Below, one piece after another: positions 1-12,540 of a stretch of DNA of 64,000 bases. Location: NCBI RefSeq assembly GCF_003086295.3, contig NC_092044.1, forward strand, positions 9,698,843-9,762,842. Direction: 5' to 3'. Both the position numbers and the translations under genes were made by a program. Source of the stretch: Arachis hypogaea (taxonomy: Eukaryota > Streptophyta > Magnoliopsida > Fabales > Fabaceae). The first letter of the stretch is position 1. Each line of letters begins with the position of its first letter. The notes beneath the pieces were generated by a model, which saw only the letters and a list, made by a program, of their open reading frames with translations, was not told the DNA's origin and did not search any database.

Positions 1-440
1 TTAATTATTATATTTATTTAATTTAAATAAATAAAATCTTAAGATTAATTTGTCTATCTATTATTTTAAATATTTAATTAGTTGATAATTTATGATATTT
101 AGATTTGTGTAATTTATAATTGAATTGAACTAGTTATAAAATATGGTAAAATAATGTAATATTAGTTTATCTGATTTTATTTAATTATTTGTCGTGCTTA
201 TATTATTGAATTAAATAATTAGTTGATATAATAAATTATATATATTTTGAAATAATAGATCAATAATGAAGGTATTAATTTTTATATTTATTTAATTTAA
301 ATAAAAAATTCTCAAGTTAGTTTACCTATGTATTATTTTATGTATTTAATTAGTTGATAATTCATGATATCTTAACTTGTATAATTTATAGCCGAAATTA
401 AATAGTTAAAAAATATGCAGAATTAATAACATTTCGATCG
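1..440. repeat. Diverged direct repeats, AT-rich
   Basis: Bases 1-150 and about 286-430 are diverged copies of one another. Both run through TATTTATTTAATTTAAATAA, a TTAATTAGTTGATAATT block and a TATAATTTATA block in the same order. A third short piece of the same start lies at about 1715-1750. There is no coding potential. They look like remnants of an old dispersed or tandem repeat, class unknown. Confidence 0.55.
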
Positions 441-3400
441 TGTGCGCTGTTCTCGCGGCCCAGACGAGCAGCGACTCCCTAGCAGTCGGCATGTGTCTCC
501 CGCCTAACGTCGATGATGCAAGATAAAGAGGTCACTTCACTTCTCGGGAGTTCGTAAATGGAGTGTAATAATCGTGTGAGTATGGTAGATATAACGTACG
601 CGTGTTTGAAGACAATATCAAATTAAACACTCAATTGCTTACTTTTTATTCTCGCTCATGTCTCCTCATCTGTTCAAGTTTTTTTTTCTATTTTTTGTTT
701 TTCCAGTTTTATGGTTACATCAAATCATAAGATTTATGTGTCAAATTATACATTTTTTTTAATAAAAGTTAAATTGTTGGATGATCATAGTTATTTCTTC
801 TGTTTATTCATCATCTTCTTCTATTTTAATGGTCAATTTAGGATGATCATTTTAGTAGGTATGCAGATGATTATTTTAATTTTTTATGTAGATGATTATT
901 TTGATTGGATTGGGTCTAGTTATATATAATTAAAATATATTAGATGTTCAATTCATTAGGTATGCAGATGATTAGTTTTATCTTTAAGTGGATGGTTATT
1001 TTTATTAAGGGTGAGTGGCGTGTGGCAAGTCAAGAAGCGACGGTGATATGGGATGATTATTGATGAAGGTGGGGTGGCCGCCAGTTAAAAGAAAAAGAAA
1101 ATATTGGAGTGAATTATTTTAGTAAATTAGGATTTTAGATGATTTTTTTGAAATAACTAACTGAATTTTTAAAAAATTTAAAATTTAAAATTTGAGATTA
1201 AAGAATTTAAAATTTAAAATTTAATGTGAAATAATTGAATGAAAGTTTTTAAATTTATTATTTATTTTTATTGGACTAAATAACTAATTCATTATTCACA
1301 TTATCAAGATGGAAAAGTATAGAGAGCCAATACTCTAAGCATACAATGTGTATAATGTGTACAATGTGTACAAGATTACTCATTGATTCCTTAACGAAAT
1401 TCATTGTATTATGAGTGCATTAGTTACATTTGAGACTACTCATATATGTAGTCATGTTTGACTATCAAAAAGAGGCAAAAAAAAAAAAAAAAGTTACGAA
1501 TTAAATTATTCTGTAATAACATATTCAAAAACTATCATAACTCAATTGACTTCACTTACTAATTATTTAATCTTAGTATTCTAAACATTGTTATTTATTT
1601 CGAGTACAGAGTTTTCGGTTTGTGGGTTTAATACTTTAATGTAATTTCTCCTTCTATACCGGAATATGACTGATAGTGTATTTTCGTAATTTTCTTTTAT
1701 TAAATGTATTTTTTAATTATTATATTTATTTAATTTAAATAAAAAAATCCGTTCAATGCTTTTTTTTGTCAGAATCCGTTCAATGCTTGGGTTATTAATG
1801 TTTTATGCATGGATCATTACTGGGCCTCTATATGTTTGGGCCGAACGAGCCTCTAAGGTTCGAGTCCATTATCATGAAGATTCTTTGAAGCCCGTCCGAA
1901 AAAAAAAAGAGGCTTTGAAGAAACCCGTCAGGAGTTGTGGTACAATCATACTTTCATAGTTAATAGTTTCATCTACAATATTACGAATTACAATAGTCCT
2001 GTCCAAAAATAAAAATAAAAGTAAAATAAAATGAAATAAAATATTACAATAGTAATAACATTTGTTAAAAATTAGATTCGCCCAACATAAAAATAAAATT
2101 GATCAATTTTTTAATTTAAAGTACTATTCACCAATAAATTTAAAACAAAATCAAAGTCATTCAAACTAAAAAAGCACAGTCTAGTGAGTATATATATAGT
2201 GACACATCACTTGCTCTCTTAACAAAAAAACGAAAATTTTAATCTTATTTAAAACATAAAAAAAAGTGAATGGATATCAGTGACCTACAATAATGATGAA
2301 ACAGCCCTTTTTTATTTTATCCGATAGCAAACACATAATACTCGTTCGCTTAAGTAAGTATTGAAGGGTTCAAATTTTATACATGCAACAATTTATTACG
2401 GCAATAAAAAAAAAAGAAAAACAGAATGGCAAGGGCTAGTTTTAGGACGGTACCATGAATTGAGATATAAATATAATACAAGCAATTATTCAATATATAG
2501 ATTATTTGGCGTATTATTGACACCTACATAACAAATAAGTTAAAAGAAAATGAAAGATTCTTTTAATTGTTAATTCTGATTAAATATTAAAATTTTATCT
2601 TGGTTCAACATAACAGATAGGACATACATCATTAGCGTTAATTAATTCCAATAATGTTTAAACTATTAAGGTATGATGACATATGTGTCGAATACTTTTG
2701 TCTCCAAATTACTTTGTGTGTGAGAGCTGGATTTTGATTGGAGCCACATTGTGTAGTCGAAAAGTACAATAGTTTATGATTGGACGTACACAAATAATTT
2801 AATTTAAAAGCTTTTGATAAAGGAAAAAGACGAATGCATAAATAATATTCATAGACAATTTGAGTTGTATTACACAATGAACGAAAGATAATGAACCGTC
2901 TTCCATCAGCAATTTATATTTTTTATTATGATGAGAAAGAAAATAAGCGTTTAGTGTCTTATAATAAAATTGAATTAAAGGTTAAAGTTTACTTCAGCAG
3001 AATATAAAGTGAAGATACTTAAGTTACTAACAACCCCACAACTAGCATGAAATACTGAACTAATTTACGTAATATGATAAAGACATGTTATACGCGGGAT
3101 AAAATAAGTTTAAGTAAATAAATTACTAGTATCATTTTTTTCAGTTAATTTTAAATAAAATTGATAATTGAGAACTGTTAGATGATAATTTAGTCAAATT
3201 TATCAAATTATTTGACGAGATTTTCAATTATCAACTTTACATAAAATTAACTACAAGTCTACAATTGAGTTTTCACTACCTTTTTTTCTTTTGTTTTATG
3301 TAGGCGCTCATAATTTAATTTCATGCAATTTATTCATTATATTATTTTCTAAACTGACCATTATTTTATTTATAATTTTACATTTATATAACGAACTGAA

Positions 3401-5007
3401 ATTGGTGAATAATGCTTCAGAATCAATACAATAATAGTGAATTTCAATCAATACTATAACAAATTGTCAAATAAATCTAATATAAAATTCACTAAAAATG
3501 AGCTTTTATTAAGTTTGAATTTTAAATTTTTTATTTGATTTAAAATATTTTTATTTAAAAAATTTCAGATATTTTTTTGTACTTCTACATTATACATTCA
3601 AATTTTTTTTAGTAGTTTATATTTAAATTACTAATGGTTTTTAATTAAAATTAATTACTAGCTACTTTTTAAAAAGTGATAACTTTTTGAAGAAGAAGAG
3701 CAAGAATTGAAAACAAATGAAATAAAGAAATGAGGGAAAACGGAGAGATAAGGAAGAGAGTTAAAAAAATAATAATAAAGAGAGAATAATGTCAACTAAA
3801 TGAATGTGTATCTAATATCAAATACAAATTAATAGTTTTATTTATTTTTTCCGCGTATAAAGTATAAACTAATGGAAAATACAGAAGCTTTATTTACCAA
3901 AAGTGAATTTAATGATTGTCTAAATCGGCATATAGGAAATAGGAATGTTAGGTGTTGAAACCTTTTGGTATTTATGTTAGATATCAATTTTTTTTAGCTC
4001 TTTTTAAGAGTTTTGTATAAGAAGACGGAATTTAATTTTTTGACACATATTTAAATAAATTAGTGAACTGACCACTCAATCAATTCAAATCGGTTAACAA
4101 AACAATACAAAAATTCTACTAGAACAAGAGAGTTTTTAACAAAATAGCTTAGGTTTATTTTTGTTATTCCACAAATTCAATGGTCATGAATTGAAGTTCA
4201 AACAAGAATTATAGACTTGTTTCAATAGGAACAATGCAAGTTGATTCGTTTGAGTGATTCGAATAAGTTGACTCATTTTAATATTTTACCCACTTTGTGT
4301 GTTTCTACAGTATTCGAGGAATTAGTCATTAGGCTTCCGGCCTAATGGATACCCTGGTGCAAACAAAAAAAAATTATAGATATTTTTCTTCTTAAAAAAC
4401 GGACACCAATTTGCTTCTTTTGGATTTGAAAAGAGTTATGCATTGATCTTTGAAGCATATTTTGGTTGAAATAGAAGTTAACTTTTGACTTTAAAATTTC
4501 CATTAAATATAATTTTTGAAATGATACTAATATTAATAAAAAAATCGTATCATTTTTAAAAAAAACCAATAAAATATTATCATTTGTAACTATTAAATTT
4601 ATTAAATAAATATAATAATTTTATTATTGTAATTTCATTAAATTGAGATAAAACCAAAAGCATTAAAATGGCAAATTTCATATTAAATCTTAAATCAATT
4701 TTTATGATATATAATATCATAGACACTTATATAATCTTTTGTGAGACTCAAAATAAAATCAAACTACCAAACATGAGAGATGTTCTGTAATCATAAACAA
4801 ATTAAAGAAAGTCCATTTAAAATCCTTTGAAATTGTTGCATGCAATGTTAATTTGACTCTTAACATAAAAAACATGCTAAACTCGTGAAAAAGAGCTGCT
4901 ACAGTGCTACTACTGAAAAATGTGGTACTTTCTAATTTTCTCTATATATTGGATACTTAATTAGAAACCCTAATGAACTAACCAAGTCCCACTGCAAAAA
5001 TCCCTAA
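441..5007. other. Intergenic, no gene seen
   Basis: This is AT-rich DNA. The only open frames are short (up to 79 codons) and none resembles a known protein. A GC-richer islet at about 436-560 stands out from its surroundings but carries no ORF or recognisable RNA. Scattered poly-A and poly-T runs and short repeat fragments suggest decayed transposon debris. Confidence 0.6.
2325..2425 (+). mobile_element. Possible SINE fragment
   Basis: A box-B-like GGGTTCAAATTTT follows a GCTTAAGTAAGTATTGA stretch. About 40 bp later an A-rich tail (AATAAAAAAAAAAG) ends the segment. That order (pol III-like box, short body, A-tail) fits a tRNA-derived SINE. I cannot see a clear A box or a target duplication, so this is a weak call. 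Confidence 0.25.
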
Positions 5008-5404
5008 AGCAAACGTGTGTTTTGAGGTATTGAGATTAAGATTGAGAGATTGAGACTCAGTATTATATTTGTTGGTTTAGAGACTGATACTAAAATTTCT
5101 GTTTCTATCTTCAAAATTTTAATATTTCAATATATACTTCCAAAAAGTAGGGACACAAGGACTAAAATTTTGAGATGGAGACTAAAACTTTAATAACATT
5201 TTATACTTAAAATACTCTCATTTCAATTAATTAATTCTAATTTTACTCTTTGTGCAAATTAAATTAGAGTTTGATTCTTGTTTCAATTTCTGTCTCCCAT
5301 TTTGCACCAAATAAAATATTGAGATTTATTTAATCTCTATCTCTTAGTTTTTGTCTCTCAATTTCAATCTTTCTGTCTCTGTCTCTCCACCAAACACTAC
5401 CTAA
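5008..5404. mobile_element. MITE-like inverted-repeat element
   Basis: The left end (GAGATTGAGAGATTGAGACT and onward) and the reverse complement of the right end (GGTAGTGTTTGGTGGAGAGA and onward) carry the same run of GAGA/GAGACT blocks, so the segment can fold on itself. TAA lies on both sides, which would suit a Tourist-like (PIF/Harbinger) MITE with 3-bp target duplications. It has no coding capacity. It is related in style to the elements at 24112 and 29857. The ends are approximate. Confidence 0.45.
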
Positions 5405-5530
5405 GTATTCAAATATTTTAGAAGAAAACAAGAAATAATTGTTTGTAATCTAGGAATGTTTTTTTATACATCAAAATCTAAATTACCAACTAGAAGTGAG
5501 TTTTTCTATGTATCATTAGATAACACCTTA

Positions 5531-5532
<2 letters not shown>

Positions 5533-5604
<72 letters not shown>
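5533..5604. repeat. (AT)n microsatellite
   Basis: About 36 uninterrupted AT units. The open frame across it is an artefact of the repeat. Confidence 0.97.
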
Positions 5605-5608
<4 letters not shown>

Positions 5609-7584
5609 TTATATTTTAAATTATGTGATTTTCATCACAAAAGATTAATAACACCTTTGAATTTGTAACTCGATCTATTAATGATCATTGCTTAGCCTAA
5701 GAAGCGTTTAGGAAATAGAATTCAAAATAATTAAATCTTAATGATATGAATAAGTGCTTAGTTTGAAAATATTTGAAGGAAAAATTATATAAAAGTTTTA
5801 GATCATTGTATCGGAATTGTGGTAGTATAAAATAAAAAAGCTAATCAAACATGTCTTGCATCATTAAGCAAATTACAATCGAATTAGTATATATCATTAT
5901 GCAACATATCTCTTTATTATTTCTAAAAGAAAATATGTTATTTGTTTTTATTATGTAAGAAATTAGCCATTTTGAAAATAAATAAAAGTTTTCTCAAAAA
6001 TAAATCCAACACAAATCTCTGCTGCTCACAAGCAAAAAGGTTGATAAGCTTTTAAGATTTGTTGTGTTTCCAAAAAAAAAAAATGAAACACAATTCAAGT
6101 CTTTCTTCTCGTGCGCATTTGAGCTATTTCATTATTTTAAAAATTCTCTTCTCTCCCCTGTTCTTTCATTCTATCTTTTTTTATTATGCAAATATCTTTA
6201 AAAATAAAATAAAAAGAATTAAACTCTTATTTTTATACTTTTTATATTTAAAAAATATTATAGATTAATTTATCTTTTTATTCTACTAAAAATTAATTTA
6301 TATAATATTCTAAAAGATTTGAATCTACTCATCCAATCTTAAATTAGTTGATAGGAGATAAAAATCGCTTTATATATGCATCAATTTATTAATCAACGAT
6401 AAATTAATTTTTTATCTGTTAAATTAAAAAATATTTAAAAAAAAAAGAATTCACCCAAAATTAAAAAGTAAAAAATGCCGTGTTGTTCATGAAATTTCTT
6501 TGAAAACGGTGGTCAATCTTGGACTTTGAAATAAATGATTCAAAATGGAGTATTCTGCACAATGTTGTGCATTAATGGTAGAGATAAATAGGAATTTTAA
6601 AATAAAAGTTTGGTCCTGAAAGTTATGTATGTTTTTCAGAACATTTAATACTTGTTTTGTATTGTATGCAGAATATTTCGTATGGATATTGCTAGCAGTG
6701 TACTTTTAAAAGGCACATTTTAAAAATATCATAAAAAATATTTTATTAAAAATTATTAAAAATATAAACTTTTTTAAAATTTGATACATTAAATATATTA
6801 AAATTTTCAATTTTTTTTATTATTCCCTTAGAATATATTCTTAAAATATAAAATAGCCAAATTATTTTGTATTTACAATTACATACTTTTATTAAAAAAA
6901 ATAAAAGTTCTATATATATTTAATTTAAAATAAACAATTTGCTAATAAATATTTTTAAAATACTTATTAAAATGCTAACTGAACTTGTATTAAAGCCAGG
7001 TTTGTTGAATACTTGAATGCGATACACACATTCATATCTACTTTTCATTTATCAACTAGTTTTTTTTTAAATAAGTGTTTTTTTTATTTTCAAGTTAATT
7101 TGTCCAGATATATAATTATTTTTTCTTAATAAACTTAAAAAAGTGAAAGAAATATTTTTTTCATAAGAATGACATATACATAAGGAAGATTAAGAAAAAT
7201 TTGGTATAAAAATTTTCTTTACAAAAATACGGATTTAGAAAATAATTAAACGTTTGTATTTTTCCATTCCAAAATAACTATTTAAAAGAATAAATATATC
7301 AAAATGTATTTGTTTTAATTATTTGAAATTTTATGAGTAAACAAAATTATTTTTAATAAATGAAAACTTATGACACTTCAGTTGAAAAATAAATAATTGA
7401 AACAACCCAAATATCATTGTAGCAAATTTAATTTAAATATAGTGACAATATAATGTAATTAAACTATCAAACCATCATCCAATGATAAAAGTAAGATAAA
7501 TAGGTCTCAAAAAAAATTTTGCAATGATAAAAGTCGTTAAGAAATATAAAACATTAAATAATTCCTTGAGAAAATTTTGAAATA
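5605..7584. other. Intergenic, no gene seen
   Basis: Very AT-rich DNA with no convincing ORF, RNA or element end. It runs up to the target duplication of the Tat element at 7585. Confidence 0.6.
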
Positions 7585-7589
7585 AATTT

Positions 7590-8117
7590 TGTTACGTGGG
7601 TAACCGGAGGTTAATAGAATGGATGGCGTTGGCTGGTCCAAATGTATGAAGGAGGAGGAATCCGAATGGGTCTGCAACTCGGGAGGCTCCGTCCGACTTG
7701 TTTGTGCGAGGAGAGGGGGGTGGTACCTGCAAAGACACTCCGATGCCTAAGTTAACAAGAGTGTGAGCAGGTCTAGAGAGTATTGGACTTAGAGATACCT
7801 GAGGGGTGTCAGTGTATTTATAGTGGTGAGCCAATAACCACCGTTGGAGTAGTGCCATATCTTTAGGGTGTTAACCGTCCCATTATCTTAGGGAGGTTAA
7901 GATATGGCTTGATGAAGCGGTTAGAGAGATTTTAGGGGCGGTTACTCATTTGAATGAGTGTTTATCTGCCAGCTAATCTCGTGCCCGACTTCTTTAGGAC
8001 AAATCGTAGTCGACACCGACTTCTTAGCACGAAGGTCGGTGCGGAGCAAGGCTCAATCCTTTGGACTAAGCCTTTCTTTCGGACCTGGGCCTTTATTATT
8101 GGGCCAGGGCATGAACA
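7590..8117 (-). repeat. 3' LTR of Tat element
   Basis: A 528-bp LTR; read on the minus strand it starts TGTTCATG and ends GTAACA. The purine-rich AAGTAGGGGTAC just outside it (complement of about 8118-8129) is the likely polypurine tract. It matches 16588-17116 almost base for base. Confidence 0.95.
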
Positions 8118-8367
8118 GTACCCCTACTTGAGCCCAAGATCTCTTTAAGACTTGGGTTCAAGTATTTAACTCGGGTTCGTAGCCGACCTTCTTGGAGGAG
8201 ACGCGGGTTTTTAAACTGACGTGATTTTCGCGACCTTTTGTTTCTGACAGTTACGTCTATTCAAGCGTCGTGTCCGTTAGGGATGTATTTGGGGATTGAT
8301 GGCTTTGGTAACGGTGCACTCTCATTAATGACTGCTCCGTTTTTACCATTATGCCCCTTAGCATGTT

Positions 8368-8375
8368 TATAAATA
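8368..8375 (+). promoter_or_regulatory. Candidate TATA box of antisense gene
   Basis: TATAAATA is followed after about 30 bp by a pyrimidine-rich leader, and the antisense ORF starts at 8665. The leader may hold an intron, with a donor near AAAGGTTAGC at about 8490 and an acceptor near TTTTGTAG at about 8637. The site lies inside the element and faces opposite to the LTR promoter. Inferred from position and motif only. Confidence 0.4.
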
Positions 8376-8664
8376 CTTTTCCTCTCTTTCGTTTTTCCGT
8401 TTCTGCAATCTTTCAAATTTCTTCTTTCTTCGTTCGTGCTGCATTCTTGTGTTTGGAGACTTCTGCTTCTTCCAACCTTCGCTTTTGGATAAAGGTTAGC
8501 TTTTCTTCTTTCATGACATGCTTTGTGTTTGCATGCTTTTATTTTGTAGATAGGTAGGTTGGTTTGTAGATATTGGCTCCGTATCTCCTCCCTTTAGAGA
8601 CCGTGTTTTTTATTTTTCTTTTCTTTTCCTTTTGTAGGTTTTTGTCACCCTTTATAAAAAAGAA

Positions 8665-10551
8665 ATGGCTTCCGTAGATGTTCTTTCTCAATGGGTTGAT
8701 GTCACAGTCCTAGGGGAGGAACCCTTGGTCGACGCTGAGTTTATTACTCATCTTCGTACTCACCACTGGCTTTGTACTTCGGAGGAGGACGAGCCAAAGT
8801 ATGAGTTGGTAGTCCCGGGACCGGAAGACCGGGTTTGTTTTGGGAGGGCCAATGAGGCGGCCCCTCATTTTTTCTTTATGTATGAATGTATGATCACCCG
8901 TTTGGGTGTTTTTCTTCCTTTTTCGGACTTTGAGATGTCTGTTTTGCACCACTGTCGAGTTGCCCCTACCCAACTTCACCCCAATTCTTGGGGTTTTCTG
9001 AAAATTTATCAATTTATTAGTCACGCTTTGGACTTTCCGACCTCTTTGAGGATTTTCTTCTTTCTTTTTCACATGACTAAGCCCTTTAGTGGGCTAAATA
9101 ACAAGCAGCAATGGGTGTCTTTCCGAGCCATACAAGGTCGGAGAATTTTCACCCTTTTTGATGAATCCTTCCATGACTTCAAAAATTATTTTTTCAAAGT
9201 GCAAGCCGTAGAGGGTCACCACCCATTTTTTCTGGATGAGAATTCTTCCCCTCGCTTCCCCCTCTATTGGTTGGAGGCCTCCCCTTGTGAGAAGTACGGT
9301 CTGGATGACCTGGACGAGGTGGAGACGGCCATTGTGGGGTTTTTCCGAGAAGTGTGGGGGAGGGCCCCATACTTGGACACTAGGAAATTCCTCCGGGGAT
9401 CGCCGACCTTTGTTCGGTCGCAACTAGGTAGTATATGCATTTCTTATTTTCGACTTGTATCTGTCGACTTGAGGTTTTCCGACTTGTAATTTTTGCTAAT
9501 TGTTTCTTTTGCAGACATGGCAAGGAAGAATGCTCAGGAATCTTACCAGAGAGTCCAGGAGGCTAAAGCAAAGTCCCGGGCCAGGGCTGGTGGTGCCAGG
9601 GCGATCATCTCTCCTCCTCCTCCTCCTCCTCCTCCTCCTCAGAACATGGGGACTCCCTCTCAGCCCATTGTGATTTCTTCTTCAGCCTTATCTCGGCCAC
9701 TCCCCTCCGCCCGACTTCTTTCTGAGCCAGAAAAGAAGAAGCGCAAGACTTTAGAGTCTGGTTCTTCTTTTGATGGTGGGGTTAAGGCGGATGCTCTTGC
9801 ATTCGTTCGAAAGAACATCTATCCTCATAAAAGTATGGATGATGTTTCTGTTTGAAACCACCTCACCACTCTGGCGGAGGAAAGTTTTAGGGCGGCGGGT
9901 GTTTGTGGCAAGCTTTTGGATACTTTTGAGAAGACTCCTCTCAGCTCTTTAGGGTTAACCTCGAGGGTTGAGGAGCTGGAGGGGAGGCTTCTTTCTTATC
10001 AGGAGCAAGAGAGGGAGTTGAAGGAGGAGGTCGCCAAGCTGAGGGCGGAGAGAGATAGCCTTCGGGAAAAGGAGAGCAAGCTGCGGGCTCAATGCAACAT
10101 GGAGGCTAGTTTGAGGAAGACAGCACAGGAGAGTTATTAGAGTTTATTTCAAGATCTTGTGTCTGTGAAGAAGGATTTGCTGAACTCTCAAAATGCGTAT
10201 GCCGAGTTGGAGGACTCTATTGCTGATGGTGCCGAGGAGTCTTGGAGGATTTTCCTGGAGCAAGTCAGAGTTATTGCTCCCGACTTGGATCTTTCTCCTT
10301 TACATCCTGACAAAGTTGTTATTGATGGTGCTATTGTGGATCCTCCTGCCCCCGTAATCGTTTCCGAGTCAGAATTGAAGACTCGGGGGCAGAGGATTAT
10401 TGAGTCCCCTCCTCGTTCCAAGGACGCTTCGAGTTCTTCAGTTGTTCCTCTGACTTCCTCTTCATCTCCTGCGGATGCCCCTCTTCCCGGTCCTGGTGGC
10501 GCTCCTCCTGATTCTGGTAGTGGTGACCCGTCTACTTTTCTGCAGAAATAA
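8665..10551 (+). pseudogene. Antisense ORF of Tat element (gypsy-type plant transposon domain)
   Basis: It runs opposite to gag-pol. Exon 1 is 8665-9427. A likely intron 9428-9514 starts GTAGTA and ends TTTTGCAG, and exon 2 continues from 9515 in the same reading phase (Gln-Leu-Asp-Met-Ala-Arg-Lys across the join). The first ~250 residues resemble the 'putative gypsy type transposon' domain (PF04195) found in antisense ORFs of Tat elements. Then come a proline run (about 9610-9640), a charged heptad-like region about 9955-10130 that looks like a coiled coil, and a Ser/Pro-rich tail. Two in-frame stops break it: TGA at 9853 and TAG at 10138. Both could come from CGA and CAG by a C-to-T change. 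The function of this family is unknown to me. Confidence 0.75.
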
Positions 10552-11432
10552 CTTTTTATGGCTATATGGGGACTCGGCCTGTGAGTCCCCCCTTTTTTAA
10601 ACTCTTTATATGTTGTTTGTTGGTGGTGTTTGGACAATTTCTTTTGGCCTTTTAAGGCCGTAAACAAAATATTTTAGAAAGTGCCCTTTTTTAATAAGGG
10701 TTTTAAATTAACAAAATAAATACCCTTTTTTGGATAAGGGTTTAAGTTACCTTATGCGTGTATGCTTTTCTGATTTTGATTTTTTCGAAGTTCCCTTGAT
10801 CTTTTTTCCGAAAACCTTTCCCATTGGTTTGTCTGTTTTTCTAGGCCTTTTTGTTTAAGGACTTTTAGACAGCCTTTAAACTTTTCCCTAGGTTTTTCAA
10901 TCTCTTTTTTGTTTATTCCTTATGCTCAATTATGTTTTATTGAGTTCTTATGACTTAGGTTATTTTTGCGATGCGTTTTTTTTTCTCTGCTCGGTTCTTC
11001 ACTCTGACTTTTGAGTCGAAGTGTTTTCGAGCTTCTTTACTCGGAGTTTTGTTTCGACTTATGAGTCGAGTTGTTCCCGAGTTGTATACGATCGGCTCAT
11101 ATAACCTCTTTACACCGACTTGTACCTCGTCGTTTTATCCTGACGACCATCTAGGTCGGTTCATGGGATTTTCACGTTTTGTCGAGCTTAAGTCGGTGCG
11201 TTTCGTAGAAAGACTTAGAAAATAGAAAGGAGTTTATAAGAGATATTGTAGATGAAAAAAGATCTTTATTAATTGGGGAGGTACTTTCTTGCTACTAAGG
11301 GTTTTAATAACCTATTTTCCCTTAGCCTCTACTATGATGCCTCGTTAAAAACCCTTCTCCAGAAAAAACCCTTTAATTTTGGGAAAAATCATGAAGTTGG
11401 GAAAAGAGTACATCAGGGAGTAGAGTTCGCTT
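10552..11432. other. Spacer between convergent antisense ORF and integrase
   Basis: T-rich non-coding DNA between the 3' ends of two convergent genes. The stretch at about 10680-10745 holds a repeated AATAAGGGTTT-like motif. Transcripts from the two strands could overlap here. I see no further gene. Confidence 0.6.
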
Positions 11433-12540
11433 TTAACTGTAGTACCTTTTCATATTACAAGCATGCCACGACCTTGGGAACTCAGTGTCGTTCAGGTCGG
11501 TTATTTTATAATAACCTTTTCTTAAAACTTCATTGACTTTGTATGGTCCCTTCCAATTTGCAGCGAGCTTTCCTTCTCCTGATTTGTTGACTCCAACGTC
11601 GTTTCTGATTAAGACCAAGTCATCCGGGGCAAATGTTCTTCGAATGACTTTTTTGTTGTACCTTGTGGTCATCCTTTGTTTCAATGCTGCTTCTCTTATC
11701 TGGGCATCCTCTCGGACTTCGGGGAGCAAGTCGAGCTCCTCTTTGTGTCCCCCGTATGTTTCCGACCTCGTCATGGAGAATTACCCTTGGACTTTTCTCA
11801 TTGATTTCTATTGGTATCATGGCTTCTATTCCATAAACTAGTCGGAAGGGTGTTTCTTCCGTGGCGGATTGGGGGGTTGTCCTGTAAGCCCATAGTACTT
11901 GAGGGAGCTCCTCAGCCCAAGCTCCTTTTGCTTCTTGCAATCTCTTCTTTAGCCCTGCCAGTATGACTTTGTTGGCTGCCTCGGCTTGCCCATTGGCTTG
12001 TGGGTGTTCCACTGAGGTGAACTGATGTTTGATTTTCATACTGGCTACTAAGCTTCTGAAGGTAGCATCGGTGAATTGGGTTCCATTATCTGTAGTGATA
12101 GAATAAGGTATCCCATATCTTGTGATGATATTTTTGTAGAGGAATCTCCGACTTCTTTGAGCGGTGATGGTGGCCAATGGTTCTGCTTCTATCCACTTTG
12201 TGAAGTAATCTATCCCCACGATCAGGTATTTGACTTGTCCTGGCGCTTGGGGAAAAGGACCTAACAAATCCATTCCCCATTTTGCAAAAGGCCATGGAGA
12301 AGTGATACTGATGAGCTCTTCTGGTGGAGCCACGTGGAAATTTGCATGCATCTGACATGGTTGACACTTTTTCACAAATTCTGTGGCATCTTTCTGCAAG
12401 GTCGGCCAGTAGAATCCAGCTCGGATTACTTTTCTGGCTAGTGACCTTGCTCCGAGATGGTTTCCGCAGATCCCACTATGTACTTCCTCCAATACCTCGG
12501 GGGTTCTTGAGGTCGGTACACACTTTAACAATGGTGTCAA
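11433..12540 (-). pseudogene. Integrase of Tat element (frameshifted)
   Basis: In the frame opening at 12540, the zinc-binding HHCC residues fall at H21, H28, C59 and C62 and the catalytic triad at D91 (GMDLLGPFP), D151 (TTDNGTQF) and E187 (QANGQAEAAN). This is a complete DDE core for inserting cDNA into the chromosome. Near 11745-11765 the coding frame shifts; the C-terminal part (about 110 residues, 11774-11433) continues in another frame. A second shift at 12540 separates it from the RNase H ORF, where one T seems to be missing from the junction. In intact relatives integrase is the end of one pol polyprotein. Two 1-bp indels would explain the break. Confidence 0.88.

Noticed and set aside
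1756..1959. 67-codon ORF with GGTTCGAGTCC, a tRNA box-B-like motif at 1858
   Set aside because: No cloverleaf can be drawn around it and no A box or A-tail is clear. At most a SINE fragment.
4300..4375. ATTAGGC-TTCCG-GCCTAAT hairpin followed by an A-run, SINE- or terminator-like
   Set aside because: A 7-bp stem alone is weak and no pol III boxes or target duplication are visible.
8710..9423. Minus-strand ORFs of 120 and 109 codons opposite the antisense gene
   Set aside because: Shadows of the plus-strand coding sequence, with no family resemblance of their own.
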